NCBI GenBank assembly: GCA_030737875.1 | Contig: CM060910.1 | Location: forward strand, 613,007,303 to 613,071,302 | DNA from: Allium sativum | Lineage: Eukaryota; Streptophyta; Magnoliopsida; Asparagales; Amaryllidaceae | DNA length: 64,000 bases | Direction: 5' to 3' | Shown here: positions 44,707-57,531 of the stretch, in pieces | Numbering within the stretch: the first letter of the stretch is position 1 | Layout of the letters: every line of letters starts with the position of its first letter | Notes under the pieces: model-generated | Seen by the model: only the letters and a program-made list of their open reading frames with translations | Database searches by the model: none | What the model was told of the DNA's origin: nothing | Translations under genes and position numbers: made by a program

Positions 44707-47700
44707 TGTAACACCCCGTATTTTCTGTGAACTTAAGAATTACAAATCTGAGTATAATTAAAATATAAAATCAGAATCAAGGGAAACGGGCTGCGCCATT
44801 GCGTTCGTCCCGGAAAAATACACGAAATAGAGTCCGAAATTTCGTAAATCGGAGTCCATATGACCAAGTTATGGCCTTCCAAAGTTCAGAAAAAAATTAA
44901 ACAGCACAGACCAGGTCGACTGGGGAGTCGACCCTAGAGTCGACCTGCCCCCAGGGGGTCGACCCTAGAGTCGACCTGCCCCCAGGGGGTCGACCTTCCC
45001 CCAGGGGGTCGACCCTAGAGTCGACCCTAGTGTCGACCTAGGGGTCGACCTGCCTCCCGAATCTGCTTTTCTGCCTGGGTGCGTTCTGATGTATCTGGTC
45101 TCGTTTTCTGTCTAGATTCGTCTGCCTAAACCTATTTAAACAGCCCCAAACCCAGCCTTCTCTGCACACAATTCTATTCTGCTTCTACTCTACCTCTGTT
45201 CTAAATTAAAAATAAAAATGGCGTTGCTACTCTGCTGAAATCAAATATAGAAGACCATCAACATCAACCTAAATTCAATTAGAGATTAGAGCTTCTGCAA
45301 CGGTTCTACAACAACTAGAGTTCTTTCTTTAATCCAATTAAGGCAAGTGCAGTTACTTTCCGATATAAACGTTAATTTTGATTGTGACATGAACTCTAAA
45401 TCTGAATCTGAGGTTATCTCTGTTTTGTTCTGATCTGATCTGTTTTATTCTGTACCTCTTTCCTCTTTCTGTTCTATAGCCAGGCTACCACGAGCCTGAG
45501 CCAATCTCATAAGAGATCAACATACGTTAAAAAGTTTGGGACAATCAAATGAATGTGCATAAATTGGGCATGACCGATATGTGATTGATTTGAGGAAAGA
45601 ACATAGGTTGGACTTGGAACTTAGAACATAAATCTAAGGCATAATTGGACTGATCTGTGACTAATTTGAGTATATAAACTAGATCTAGATCTGTGCATAT
45701 ATGACTGTTTGGGATTATCATATGATAATACATAACTTGCAAATCTGGAATATTAAGATCTGAACTAAAACACATATCATATGTTAGATCTAGATCCTTG
45801 GGCATATTTTATAACGGATTATAACTTAGGTGTGAAGATCCATATTAAGATTTGATAACTATCAAGTGTGAATAACACCTAAGTAGGAGATTTTTGAATA
45901 TATGACATGCATTGAAATAGATGGCTATAGTTGGTATAATTTATATGTGAATCTTTTGTACTAGGCAAGTGGAACTAAATTGGGACATGTAAATTATGAC
46001 CATAATCTGTGACATGCAAATTCAATGCAAACGTAGGGTATATGATCCTAGTGCGAATCATGACCACTATTTAGGCATGCAAATTTAGGCCAAATTTATA
46101 ATTAGGCATGATATGTGAAACTTTAAGGAATGATGAAAATCAGTTATAATTACCTAATTTGCTAGTTCTGCTATATTTGCCTAATCTGCTAGTTCTGTTA
46201 TATTGCTTAATCTGCTAGTTCTGTTATATTGCTTAATCTGCTAGTTCTGCTCTACTGCCTAGTTTACTAGATCCATTCATCTGCTAGATCTGTCATCCGC
46301 TAAGTCTGTTGAAAGTGCCTAAATCTGTTAAATTTATTTGTTTAAATGCCTAACCTGTTATATGCCAAAATCTGGTAAGTTGCTAAATCTGTTAAATCCG
46401 TTAAGTCATATAATCTGGAAAATCTGTTATCTGCTAAAATCTGTTATCTGCTGTGTTGATATAATCATCCTGTTATTGATATAATCTGAATTGGCATATA
46501 TATTGGGCGTGCGCATAAACGGTAGATTATTAATTAATTGGCCGCAAAGATAAACGTGACTAACTCGAGGTTAGAATGAGTTTGCAGCGTAATTCTGCCC
46601 GGAACCGCCCGGCACATCCAGTGGCCGCAAACAATAGGTTCTAATGTGAGAAGTTAGTCATAACCTGCTTAAGACACGAGGTTAGGTCTGGCTTGTGGCA
46701 GAAGTATGCCCAGAACCGCCCGGCCCATCCAGCGGCCACAAGCTAGCGACCTAATGTGAGAGGTCTGGGCATTAATAATTAATTAATGCAAATCTAAGAT
46801 AAGAATGACGTCTAAAACGTATTGGGGGAAATAGGGTTAAACCAACTGGATTAATAGGTGTAGTAAACCCGTCCATGAATCTGTAAGCCCAATACAAAGT
46901 TAGACAAATCTGTACATCTGATCTGTTAGTCTGAAAACTTGTTAACTTAATCTGTGAACTAGTAAATCTGAACTCTGTATGTCTGAACTTGTAAACAAGT
47001 TAATCTGAGATTTGTTAGTCTGGGGACACAAGGTTAGGAGGGGAATTACTTGTGTCATCTGTTGTTTGGGACCCATATTAGTCAGTAACCCTTTCTGGTA
47101 TCAAAACTTTGACCCAACAGTAGGTAGGGTCCGGGCACGCTTACTGAACTAATTATAAGTGGTTCATTCTGATAATGGCGAGGGGTGTTGATGGTGCGTT
47201 CCAACCGGGTCATGTGCGTGCATGGATCCCGGTCTGCCTCTGAGGATGTAAGACGCCGTGACATCTGTAAATAGGTCTGTGCCGATTGGTTGTCACTTTA
47301 GGGAGTGATACACCCTACTGTGGGGCCGACACATGATATTTATGTATTAGGGAGCCGATCGCTTGGGGTCGGGTTTTAGGGTACACTTAGTTCTGTCTGT
47401 TTCTGTTGGTATCGTCTGTTTCTGTTGGGTGGTAACACCTGTCTGTTTCTGCGTGGTACTGTCTGTTCGGGTGGTAAAGGCCTATTACTAGTGTACACCT
47501 AATTCTACATTCTGTTTCCGTAGGGATTAATCTGTTTCTGCTTCTGTCTGTTTCTGATCGGGTAGTAAAGGCCCATTATTTGTATTCTGTTTCTGTTAAA
47601 TTATTCTGTACCCGTTCCTGTTTCAGTTTAGACATTAGGGGACACCTAATTCTGTTATACTAGTATTAGTGCAGAGAAGTGTAAAGCAATAGTTTATGTC

Positions 47701-48205
47701 ATTCTGTTCTTCTGTTATATCTGCTACACCTGTTACAGTTATCCCTCATCCAGTTTTATGTTCATGTCATATTATTATTATTATCTGTTCATATGCTGAA
47801 AGTCACTGGACTTGCCAGACTTTTTGTCTGACCCTTGTTGTTTCGCCTCCTTTCTTCCGTTTCCCCCCAGGTTATCCAAGGAGGGAATACTTTAGCTTGA
47901 TCTGGATTTCTCTTTGCTTGAAGTGCTTAAAGAATGGCTTGGCTCTGTATAGCTTCCGTTCCATGGGGATTATGATTTTAAACCATGCATTTTGAAGGCT
48001 TTTGTACAAGACTGATATTTTGTACTTGAATTCTGAGATTTGAAAGGATGTAACCATATTGATTTCTGTTTCGGCTGTAATAAAGTTAAAAAATTTCAAG
48101 TACTGTTTTATCTGTCTTGTAAGTTTCTGTTCTGTTTACTAAAATGCTCCACCAAAGTTAAGGCATTCCCTTTGTGAGTGACCTTAACGGAGGTGGGGTG
48201 TTACA
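44707..48205 (+). repeat. 5' LTR of F (3499 bp)
   Basis: Contains the GTCGAC tandem block (44915-45049), a possible TATA-like tatttaaa near 45131, a run of ctgctagttctgttatattg repeats (46160-46260), a T/CTG-rich 3' part and AATAAA at 48079-48084. The small frames on either strand (45545-45805, 47696-47995) recur in the other LTR and have no recognisable domain. Confidence 0.92.
44915..45049. repeat. GTCGAC tandem block in F's 5' LTR
   Basis: Ten GTCGAC palindromes in 135 bp, in units of about 33 bp (gtcgaccctaga, gtcgacctgcccccaggg). The GC content is far above that of its surroundings. One unit is shortened to 18 bp compared with the 3' LTR. Confidence 0.92.
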
Positions 48206-49916
48206 CTTGGTATCAGAGCTGGAGGTTACCGGATTTGATAAAAAAATTTTGAAAACTATTTTCAAAAAGGTTTTGAAAAGGAAGTATTTTCAAAAGTAAA
48301 GCTTATTTTGAAAAACATAGTCCCCAAAAGCCATATATCTATCTTTTGATCATCTGTTCGAATATTTGTTTCCTTCTTTCTTGAGTCTCTGGGGCTCCCG
48401 GCTTTCTGGGAGGTAACCTCGTCGAAGGGCAAAGTAGTGCCCGACTTCCATCGATAGCTGTAGTAGTTTCACCTGCGGCTAGTTTTCTTTAGAGCTTTGA
48501 AGGATTTTTCCGGGCGATGGAGGCAGCTTTCGAGGGATTGGTCAACGTGTTACACAAGGATAGTAAAGATGAGAATGATGAGGTTTGGCTAAGGAGCACA
48601 ACCCAAAGGTGAGAAACTCATATAGACTTAGTTCACAATGGAGGCAAAAGGGAAACACAAAAGAAGTAAGGAAAGTTTGAAGATAAGAAGGAGGAAAGTG
48701 TTTTACTTATGTAAGCTCGACTCATCTGAATAAGGATTACCGAAAGAGGAAGGGGAGGGTGCTTGCTTCAACTGTGGTGAGATGGGGCACTTTACTAGGG
48801 ACTGCCCGAAGAAACGAAGGCAAGGACAGAGGACAGGACCAACTTCTGGAGGGCACGCAAACACTCTCAAGGCTAGTGGATAGGATAGAAATAGGGAAAA
48901 TTTCTGTAGAAGGTTTAATTTTCTTATCTGTTATGGAGTTAAGACTCTTTCTAATTCTGTACTTGATACTCTGCACTTGAATACTAGTATTGTTTCTGAT
49001 TCTGCTGTAGACTCAGACCCATAAAGGGTATGACTCATCTGTTTTAAGTTAAGGTTTGAGGGATATCTGTGTTAGGCGTCAAATATGATGCATACATTCT
49101 GAGTTTTTATGGGATATGATTTTTATCATCCTTAGCTTCCGAAGAATCATTAGGGAACCTGATCTGTACCAGTAGTCTATAAATATCTGAATACTTCTGG
49201 TATGATTTCCAGTTTTGACATCGTCTAAAGAGGGTAACCCTCTGGGTGTCAATCTGATGTTGATTTCGGTCTTCGGGGTTGACCCTTAGGGGAATTATTT
49301 TCTCAACCAATGTCTGATAGGAATCAAGTTTTTGTTTTATCTGTACTCGCTTCCATCACTCGACTGTATCCTATCGATCGAGTGTTCAACTTATAGATAG
49401 GAATCCTAATGGGTGTAAACATGTGTTTGAGACATGTTATGTTTGATGGTTGCAAGTGGATGCAAGTGGTTGCTAGTGGTTGTTCGTGGATGCATATACA
49501 CACACTAGGCACTAGATCGGCTCGAAAACACTCTCATACTGCATATGGATGTGTGAGCATTTTAAATTTTATGGATGCAAAATGGTTGAATCAGCACATG
49601 GATGTTGCATATGAGTGGATGGTTGTGCACTCATATAGAAATGATATGTATCAAATAGGAAAATTGCATACATATTGGACTCATGGCACTGACATAATTC
49701 GCATTAAGGAGGTCAACTGAATCAGTAGACCGCCTGATCTTTGCATTAGATAAGGAACATATACACACACTTTTGCAAATGTTCATACAGCACTAGAAAT
49801 TTCTAAGGATAATGGATGCTTGTGGATGATGACTGAGTAAATGAGTGATTGGATGGTAGGACACATTCTTCTTAACTTGAAGATTTCGGGGACGAAATCC
49901 TTTAAGGAGGGGAGAA
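48206..49916 (+). pseudogene. Internal region of F with gag remnant
   Basis: Primer site TGGTATCAGAGC at 48208-48219. The only coding relic recognised is a perfect retroviral-type zinc knuckle at 48765-48806 (C-x2-C-x4-H-x4-C; CFNC, GEMGH, RDC), which would bind element RNA in the nucleocapsid. The sequence before it (about 48480-48760) is Glu/Lys-rich but broken into several frames. Positions 49020-49900 show no protease, RT or integrase motif. The end has gggacgaaatcctttaaggaggggaga, the Pol-end remnant plus purine tract (49902-49916). Confidence 0.8.
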
Positions 49917-52900
49917 TGTAACACCCCGTATTTTCTGTGAACTTAAGAATTACAAATCTGAGTATAATTAAAATATAAAATCAGAATCAAGGGAAACAGG
50001 CTGTGCCATTGCATTCGTCTCGGAAAAATACACGAAATAGAGTCCAAATTTCGTAAATCGGAGTCCATATGACCAAGTTATGGCCTTCCAAAGTTCAGAA
50101 AAAAATTAAACAGCACAGACCAGGTCGACTGGGGAGTCGACCCTAGAGTCGACCTGCCCCCAAGGGGTCGACCCTAGAGTCGACCTGCCCCCAGGGGGTC
50201 GACCCTAGAGTCGACCTGCCCCCAGGGGGTCGACCCTAGAGTCGACCCTAGTGTCGACCTGGGGGTCGACCTGCCTCCCGAATCTGCTTTTCTGCCTGGG
50301 TGCGTTCTGATGTATCTGGTCTCGTTTTCTGTCTAGATTCGTCTGCCTAAACCTATTTAAACAGCCCCAAACCCAGCCTTCTCTGCACACAATTCTATAT
50401 TGCTTCTACTCTGCCTCTGTTCTAAATTAAAAATAAAAATGGCGTTGCTACTCTGCTGAAATCAAAACTAGAAACCATCAACATCAACCTAAATTCAATT
50501 AGAGATTAGAGCTTCTGCAACGGTACTACAACAACTAGAGTTCTTTCTTTAATCCAATTAAGGCAAGTGCAGTTACTTTCTGATATAAACGTTAATTTTG
50601 ATTGTGACATGAACTCTTAATCTGAATCTGAGGTTATATCTGTTTTGTTCTGATCTGATCTGTTTTATTCTGTACCTCTTTCCTCTTTCTGTTCTATAGC
50701 CAGGCTACCACGAGCCTGAACCAATCTCATAAGAGATCAACATACGTTAAAAAGTTTGGACAATCAAATGAATGTGCATAAATTGGGCATGATCGATATG
50801 TGATTGATTTGAGGAAAGAACATAGGTTGGACTTGGAACTTAGAACATAAATCTAAGGCATAATTGGACTGATCTGTGACTAATTTGAGTATATAAACTA
50901 GATCTAGATCTGTGCATATAAGACTGTTTGGGATTATCATATGATAATACATAACTTGCAAATCTGGAATATTAAGATCTGGACTAAAACACATATCATA
51001 TGTTAGATCTAGATCCTTGGGCATATTTTATAACGGATTATAACTTAGGTGTGAAGATCCATATTAAGATTTGATAACTATCAAGTGTGAATAACACCTA
51101 AGTAGGAGATTTTTGAATATATGACATGCATTGAAATAGATGGCTATAGTTGGTATAATTTATATGTGAATCTTTTGTACTAGGCAAGTGGAACTAAATT
51201 GGGACATGTAAATTATGACCATAATCTGTGACATGCAAATTCAATGCAAACGTAGGGTATATGATCCTAGTGCGAATCATGACCACTATTTAGGCATGCA
51301 AATTTAGGCCAAATTTATAATTAGGCATGATATGTGAAACTTTAAGGAATGATGAAAATCAGTTATAATTACCTAATTTGCTAGTTCTTCTATATTTGCC
51401 TAACCTGTTAGTTTTATTATATTGCCTAATCTGCTAGTTCTGTTATATTGCTTAATCTGCTAGTTCTGCTCTACTGCCTAGTTTACTAGATCCATTCATC
51501 TGCTAGATCTGTCATCCGCTAAGTCTGTTTAAAGTGCCTAAATCTGTTAAATTTATTTGTTTAAATGCCTAACCTGTTACATGCCAAAATCTGCTAAGTT
51601 GCTAAATCTGTTAAATCCGTTAAGTCATATAATCTGGAAAATCTGTTATCTGCTAAAATCTGTTATCTGCTGTGTTGATATAATCATCCTGTTATTGATA
51701 TAATCTGAATTGGCATATATACTGGGCGTGCGCATAAACGGTAAATTATTAATTAATTGGCCGCAAAGATAAACGTGACTAACTCGAGGGTAGAATGAGT
51801 TTGCGGCGTAATTCTACCCTGAACCGCCCGGCACATCCAGTGGCCGCAAACAATAGGTTCTAATGTGAGAAGTTAGCCATAACCTGCTTAAGACACGAGG
51901 TTAGGTCTCGCTTGTGGCAGAAGTCTGCCCGGAACCGCCCGGCCCATCCAGCGGCCACAAGCTAGCGACCTAATGTGAGAGGTCTGGGCATTAATAATTA
52001 ATTAATGCAAATCTAAGATAAGAATGACGTCTAAAACGTATTGAGGGAAATAGGGTTAAACAAACTGGATTAATAGGTGTAGTAAACCCGTCCATGAATC
52101 TGTAGGCCCAATACAAAGTTAGACAAATCTGAAAAATCTGTACATCTGATCTGTTAGTCTGAAAACTTGTTAACTTAATCTGTGAACTAGTAAATCTGAA
52201 CTCTGTATGTCTGAACTTGTAAGCAAGTTAATCTGAGATCTGTTAGTCTGGGGACACAAGGTTAGGAGGGGAATTACTTGTGTCATCTGTTGTTTGGGAC
52301 CCATATTAGTCAGTAACCCTTTCTGGTATCAAAACTTTGACCCAACAGTAGGTAGGGTCCGGGCACGCTTACTGAACTAATTATAAGTGGTTCATTCTGA
52401 TAATGGCGAGGGGTGTTGATGGTGCGTTCCAACCGGGTCATGTGCGTGCATGGATCCCGGTCTGCCTCTGAGGATGTAAGACGCCGTGACATCTGTAAAT
52501 AGGTCTGTGCCGATTGGTTGTCACTTTAGGGAGTGATACACCCTACTGTGGGGCCGTCACAGGATATTTATGTATTAGGGAGCCGATCGCTTGGGGTAGG
52601 GTTTTAGGGTACACTTATTTCTGTCTGTTTCTGTTGGTACCGTCTGTTTCTGTTGGGTGGTAACACCTGTCTGTTTCTGCGTGGTACCGTCTGTTCGGGT
52701 GATAAAGGCCCATTACTAGTGTACACCTAATTCTACATTCTGTTTCCGTAGGGATTAATCTGTTTCTGCTTCTGTCTGTTTCTGATCGGGTAGTAAAGGC
52801 CCATTATTGGTATTCTGTTTCTGTTAAATTATTCTGTACCCGTTCCTGTTTCAGTTTAGACATTAGGGCGACACCTAATTCTGTTATACTAGTATTAGTG

Positions 52901-53434
52901 CAGAGAAGTGTAAAGCAATAGTTTATGTCATTCTGTTCTTTTGTTATATCTGCTACACCTGTTACAGTTATCCCTCATCCAGTTTTATGTTCATGTCATA
53001 TTATTATTATTATCTGTTCATATGTTGAAAGTCACTGGACTTGCCAGACTTTTTGTCTGACCCTTGTTGTTTCGCTTCCTTTCTTCCGTTTCCCCCCAGG
53101 TTATCCAAGGAGGGAATACTTTAGCTTGATCCGGATTTCTCTTTGCTTGAAGTGCTTAAAGTATGGCTTGGCTCTGTATAGCTTCCGTTCCATGGGGATT
53201 ATGATTTTAAACCATGCATTTTGAAGGCTTTTGTACAAGACTGATATTTTGTACTTGAATTCAGAGATTTGAAAGGATGTAACCATATTGATTTCTGTTT
53301 CCGCTGTAATAAAGTTAAAAATTTTCAAGTACTGTTTTATCTGTCTTGTAAGTTTCTGTTCTGTTTACTAAAATGCTCCACCAAAGTTAAGGCATTCCCT
53401 TTGTGAGTGACCTTAACGGAGGTGGGGTGTTACA
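49917..53434 (+). repeat. 3' LTR of F (3518 bp)
   Basis: Copy of 44707-48205. It holds the GTCGAC block at 50124-50270 with eleven palindromes, and AATAAA at 53308-53313. Confidence 0.92.
50124..50270. repeat. GTCGAC tandem block in F's 3' LTR
   Basis: Eleven GTCGAC palindromes in 147 bp. It has one more complete unit than the 5' LTR block. Confidence 0.92.
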
Positions 53435-53727
53435 TACATAAGATCACATTTTTATAACACTATATATATAAGATCACATTTTTATTCTAATGTAATACAT
53501 AGAAAAATCACATTTTTCTTCTAATGTAATTCATAGAAAAATCACGATTTTCTTCCAATGTAATTCATAGAAAAATCACATTTTTCTTCTAATGTAATTC
53601 ACAGAAAAATCACATTTTTCTTCTAATGTAATTCATAGAAAAATCACATTTTCCTTCTAATGTAATTCATAGAAAAATCACATTTTTCCTCTAATGTAAT
53701 ACATAGAAAAATCACATTTTTCTATCG

Positions 53728-53760
<33 letters not shown>

Positions 53761-54060
53761 ATAACATTTTTAATAATGCTTCATATACTAAAAAAATCAC
53801 ATTTTTAAATCAATGTTATATATATATATAAATCATATTTTTATACACGACAACAATTTCGAACAAGAAAATCATGTATTAAATCAGAATTTACTTACAT
53901 TAAATCCGTAGAAAGAAGGCGTAGAGAGGTAGCTCGAACTACTACTAACAGGAGTGCGCTAGGTGGAGGTTCACCGCAGTCAACTGGAGGTGGCACGGTT
54001 TCCTTGGAGGTGCGGTGGTGCGCGCAGGTGGTGGGGAGAAATCGATTTGGGGTTAGGGCT
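53435..54060 (-). repeat. Element D, giant LTR segment 3
   Basis: Continuation of D after F: about eight 34-36-bp units (53480-53720), (AT)n, then part of the GC-rich leader-like block (53890-54060) that continues at 59183. It ends in GGGCT, the target of E. Confidence 0.75.
54056..54060. repeat. Target-site duplication of E, left (GGGCT)
   Basis: GGGCT directly before TGTGACAACC. Repeated at 59178-59182. Confidence 0.9.
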
Positions 54061-57000
54061 TGTGACAACCCCAAACCCCGTACTGAGGTGGCAAGGGTAA
54101 TCTTTGGAATATAACACATAAACAGATAATAGTAGAACAGAATTAAATAAATACACCAGATAATGAACAAATAATACACTAGATAAACATAATCATCAGA
54201 GTTATACAGTATATAGGATCATACTTAGTACAAATATAGTTCAACTATACATAAATGTCTACAGCGGAAAACAAACATAATATGTACAATAGGAGCTGAA
54301 CAGCATAAAAAGAGATAAATGATAGAATCCATCTTCTGCTCCAGCTATCCAGAAAGAGCCTGCTAACCTGAACATAAGGCTGCCCGTATAGAAAAAGGGG
54401 CACCCGAGTTTGCAAGTGAAACAAACTACGAGTCAGTCATGGGACTGGTATGAGAAATCTACTTAACACATTTTATAATATGGATAATCATAGGACCAGG
54501 CCACTTTCGCGGAACGGGTTTACTCCATTGGATTGCCAGTGCTTTAAAACAACTAAATCTTGTAAACATTGCAATGCTTTTTATAAAAATGAAGCCATTA
54601 TAAGACTCAGTTCCCATCACACAATGCAACGCAAACCGGAGGATAGAGTTTTACCTTATAATGGCAAAAATATGCTTGATACGAATAAAACACTTAAAAT
54701 TTAAGTTTGGTCGTTTAATTCTAAATCAGACTCCGACTGTAAATTAGTAAGAGAACGATCCCCTAAGTATTAACCCCGAAGGCCGAAACCAACATCAGAC
54801 CAATACCCAGGAAACCACCCATCTTAGCTCGTTTCCAGTTAGTTTCTAATTACATATACAATCATAAATATCAATCATAGACGGCATGGGTACCATATAT
54901 CATGTTTCCATATATAGGTATACAATCAAAACCGCACATGTCATATTTTGAAATTGGATTTCCGTCATGAACCAAGGCAAAAGATAGTCCTTACCGACTT
55001 CGAGACGCTCTAGCCCGCCCCTTAGGATCAGAGCTCGAGTGACCCTTGGATCGTCAGGGCCGGTCCACCGATGTGGATTAAAATGCTTGAACACTGCGTT
55101 TCCCCGCCCTTTGAGGTGTAAATGAGCCAACGAATGTCTCCATCAGCTTCACATAGTCACCAATATGTCAGAGGCGCCTCGTAACAGCAACAACCACACA
55201 GGTGAAAATAATATATATGTCAGCCAGTTTAAGCACTGACACCACCTCTAGCTAGAAAGAAACGCATGTCCTCCCTGCGGTCCTCTCCCGTTTCTGGTTC
55301 ATACCGGGGTGTGAGGCTCGCGAATTCACGTTATACACAAAGCTATGCCACACAGGCCGTGCTTTGATCATCCACCACAAGACTTTTCTTTTCAACAGAA
55401 GCCTTGATCACTTCATCTTAGCATGCCACACAGGCAATTCACACCTTGCAACTGATGGCTATCAATCACACAGAATGAATTCCAATGTCAGACACACAGT
55501 CCATTTGCAAGTTCGTTCTGGGTCTGAACGAAACCGGAGGTACTATATACCTCGCATATCCATCGATCTCCACGTACGTCTGGACGATCACCACTCATTA
55601 TCCATATTTCGGGGTGCCTCCCAATCAGGACATCATTTACCATCCAACCGAGGTGAAGATCTCCGGTCTTCAACCACCGTCTTCATCATCGATTTATTAT
55701 CATCGATTCAGTTATTCAGAATGGGATAAACCCGGTCTTTCTGAGCAACTCGCGTATATAATAAACAAGTGCTATACAAACATGACATACGCCTTATTCC
55801 AATTCATTAGTCACTAACCGTAAATCAGTAAGAGAATGATTTCCCAAATATTAACCCCGAAGGCCAAAACCAACATTAGATCAAAACCCAGGAAACCATT
55901 CGACTTAGCTAACCTTCAGTTAGTTTCTAAATTTACATTCCATATCGTTTATAATATTTTATAATGATTTATCTCTATTTTTATTTATTTAAAAATGGCG
56001 AATTTATTCAAACGACGCTTCAGGCCATAACGCGGTCGTGGCGCTGTTTTTCTTTAGATTTTATTTACACATATCTGAAAATCTAACCGTTGGATCTTCA
56101 CAAATTTTATATCATTAGAAAGATCCTTTCAAAACGAATCCAACGGTTTCAGTTTCGGGAAAATCCGACGGTCGGATCTCTCGGTACACTCGTTCGAAGT
56201 TTCGATTTCAAAATACGAACTACAGCATCGTTAATCGATTTAATTTAATTATATTTATATATAAATATAATCGATTCTGGCGCTGTTTTTCTTCAGATTT
56301 GAATTAAACATTCCAAACAATCCAACCGTTGGATCTTCACAAAGTTGGTGTCGTTGGAAAGATATTTCCAAAGCGAACCCAACGGTTTCAGTTTCGGGAA
56401 AATCCGATGGTCGGATCTCCCGCACTAATCGTTTGAAATCACGGTTTCAAAACACGAACTGCAGCTTCGTTATTCGATATATTTTAATTATATTTATATA
56501 TATAAATATAATTGATTCTTCGTTTTCAAAACGATATTCTTTTCATACATTTGATAAAAATGATATTTTTATCCAACAGACATTTCGACACTTCACTATT
56601 TTTAACAACTCATGTATATAATAAAAATGCGATTTTTATTGTAAAACAATTTATTTCAAAACACGACTGTTTTATATAGTTCATATAGATGAGAAAAATA
56701 TGATTTTTATTATAAAACAATATATTTCAAAACACGACTATTTTATATAGTTCATATAGATGATAAAAATATGATTTTTATTATAAAACAATTTATTTCA
56801 AACACGAATACCATTCAACACATGAATTTCTATTCAATGAATGAATTTCTATTCAATGAATGAATTTCAATTCAACACATGAATGTTTTCTATAGTTCGT
56901 ATATATAAAATAAAATTGTGATTTTTATTGTTAAAACAATTTATTAAAAACACGAATACCATTCAACACATGAATTTCTATTCAACGAATGAATTTCTAT

Positions 57001-57497
57001 TCAACACATGAATGTTTTCTATAGTTCATATATATAAAATAAAAATGTGATTTTTATTGTTAAAACAATTTATTTAAAACACGAATACCATTCAACACAT
57101 GAATTTCTATTCAACACATGAATGTAGTTTCAACACATGAAAATAATTCTAACACATGAATATTATTGAAAATTTTAGCAGCATAACGGCAGGGTAGTTA
57201 AAACTGGGGTCGTCCCTAGTACGGCTCCTCGCTCTACCTTAAAGCCTCGCAGCTTTTGACAATGGAGATTTCATGTATCTAATTCGCACGCATGTGGCAT
57301 GTATATTTTTTTCTTTCTTTTCCACAAACTAATCCTATGTGGTTTCAACCAAATAATTCTCAACCACAAACGGGTATTTTTCAACCACAATCAATCAATT
57401 TCAACCACAAACAATTCAAATCAACCATTCGCGATCAACCAATTTTCACGCCAATCACAACCAATAAATATCGTCCATGGCTTGTGGACGAGGGGCG

Positions 57498-57531
<34 letters not shown>

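Larger units (their letters stand above)
44707..53434 (+). mobile_element. Element F: Del/Tekay-like LTR retrotransposon lacking pol
   Basis: 8.7-kb element with 3.5-kb LTRs (44707-48205 and 49917-53434) and a 1711-bp internal region. LTRs start TGTAACACCCCGTATTTTC and end GGTGGGGTGTTACA. The flanks are TATAT (44702-44706) and TACAT (53435-53439), a duplication with one mismatch, and the surrounding D array continues across. By eye the LTRs differ by about 2%. An exact initiator-Met primer site, a gag-type zinc knuckle and a purine tract before the 3' LTR place it in Ty3/gypsy, Del/Tekay branch. RT and integrase are absent, so it is non-autonomous or internally deleted. Confidence 0.9.

Noticed and set aside
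47872..48099. Minus-strand 75-residue frame in F's LTR, repeated at 53101-53328
   Set aside because: Overlaps the LTR poly(A) region, has no domain, and recurs only by LTR identity.
48759..48980. Frame overlapping the zinc knuckle of F
   Set aside because: It is in a different frame from the CCHC box, so it is a shadow.
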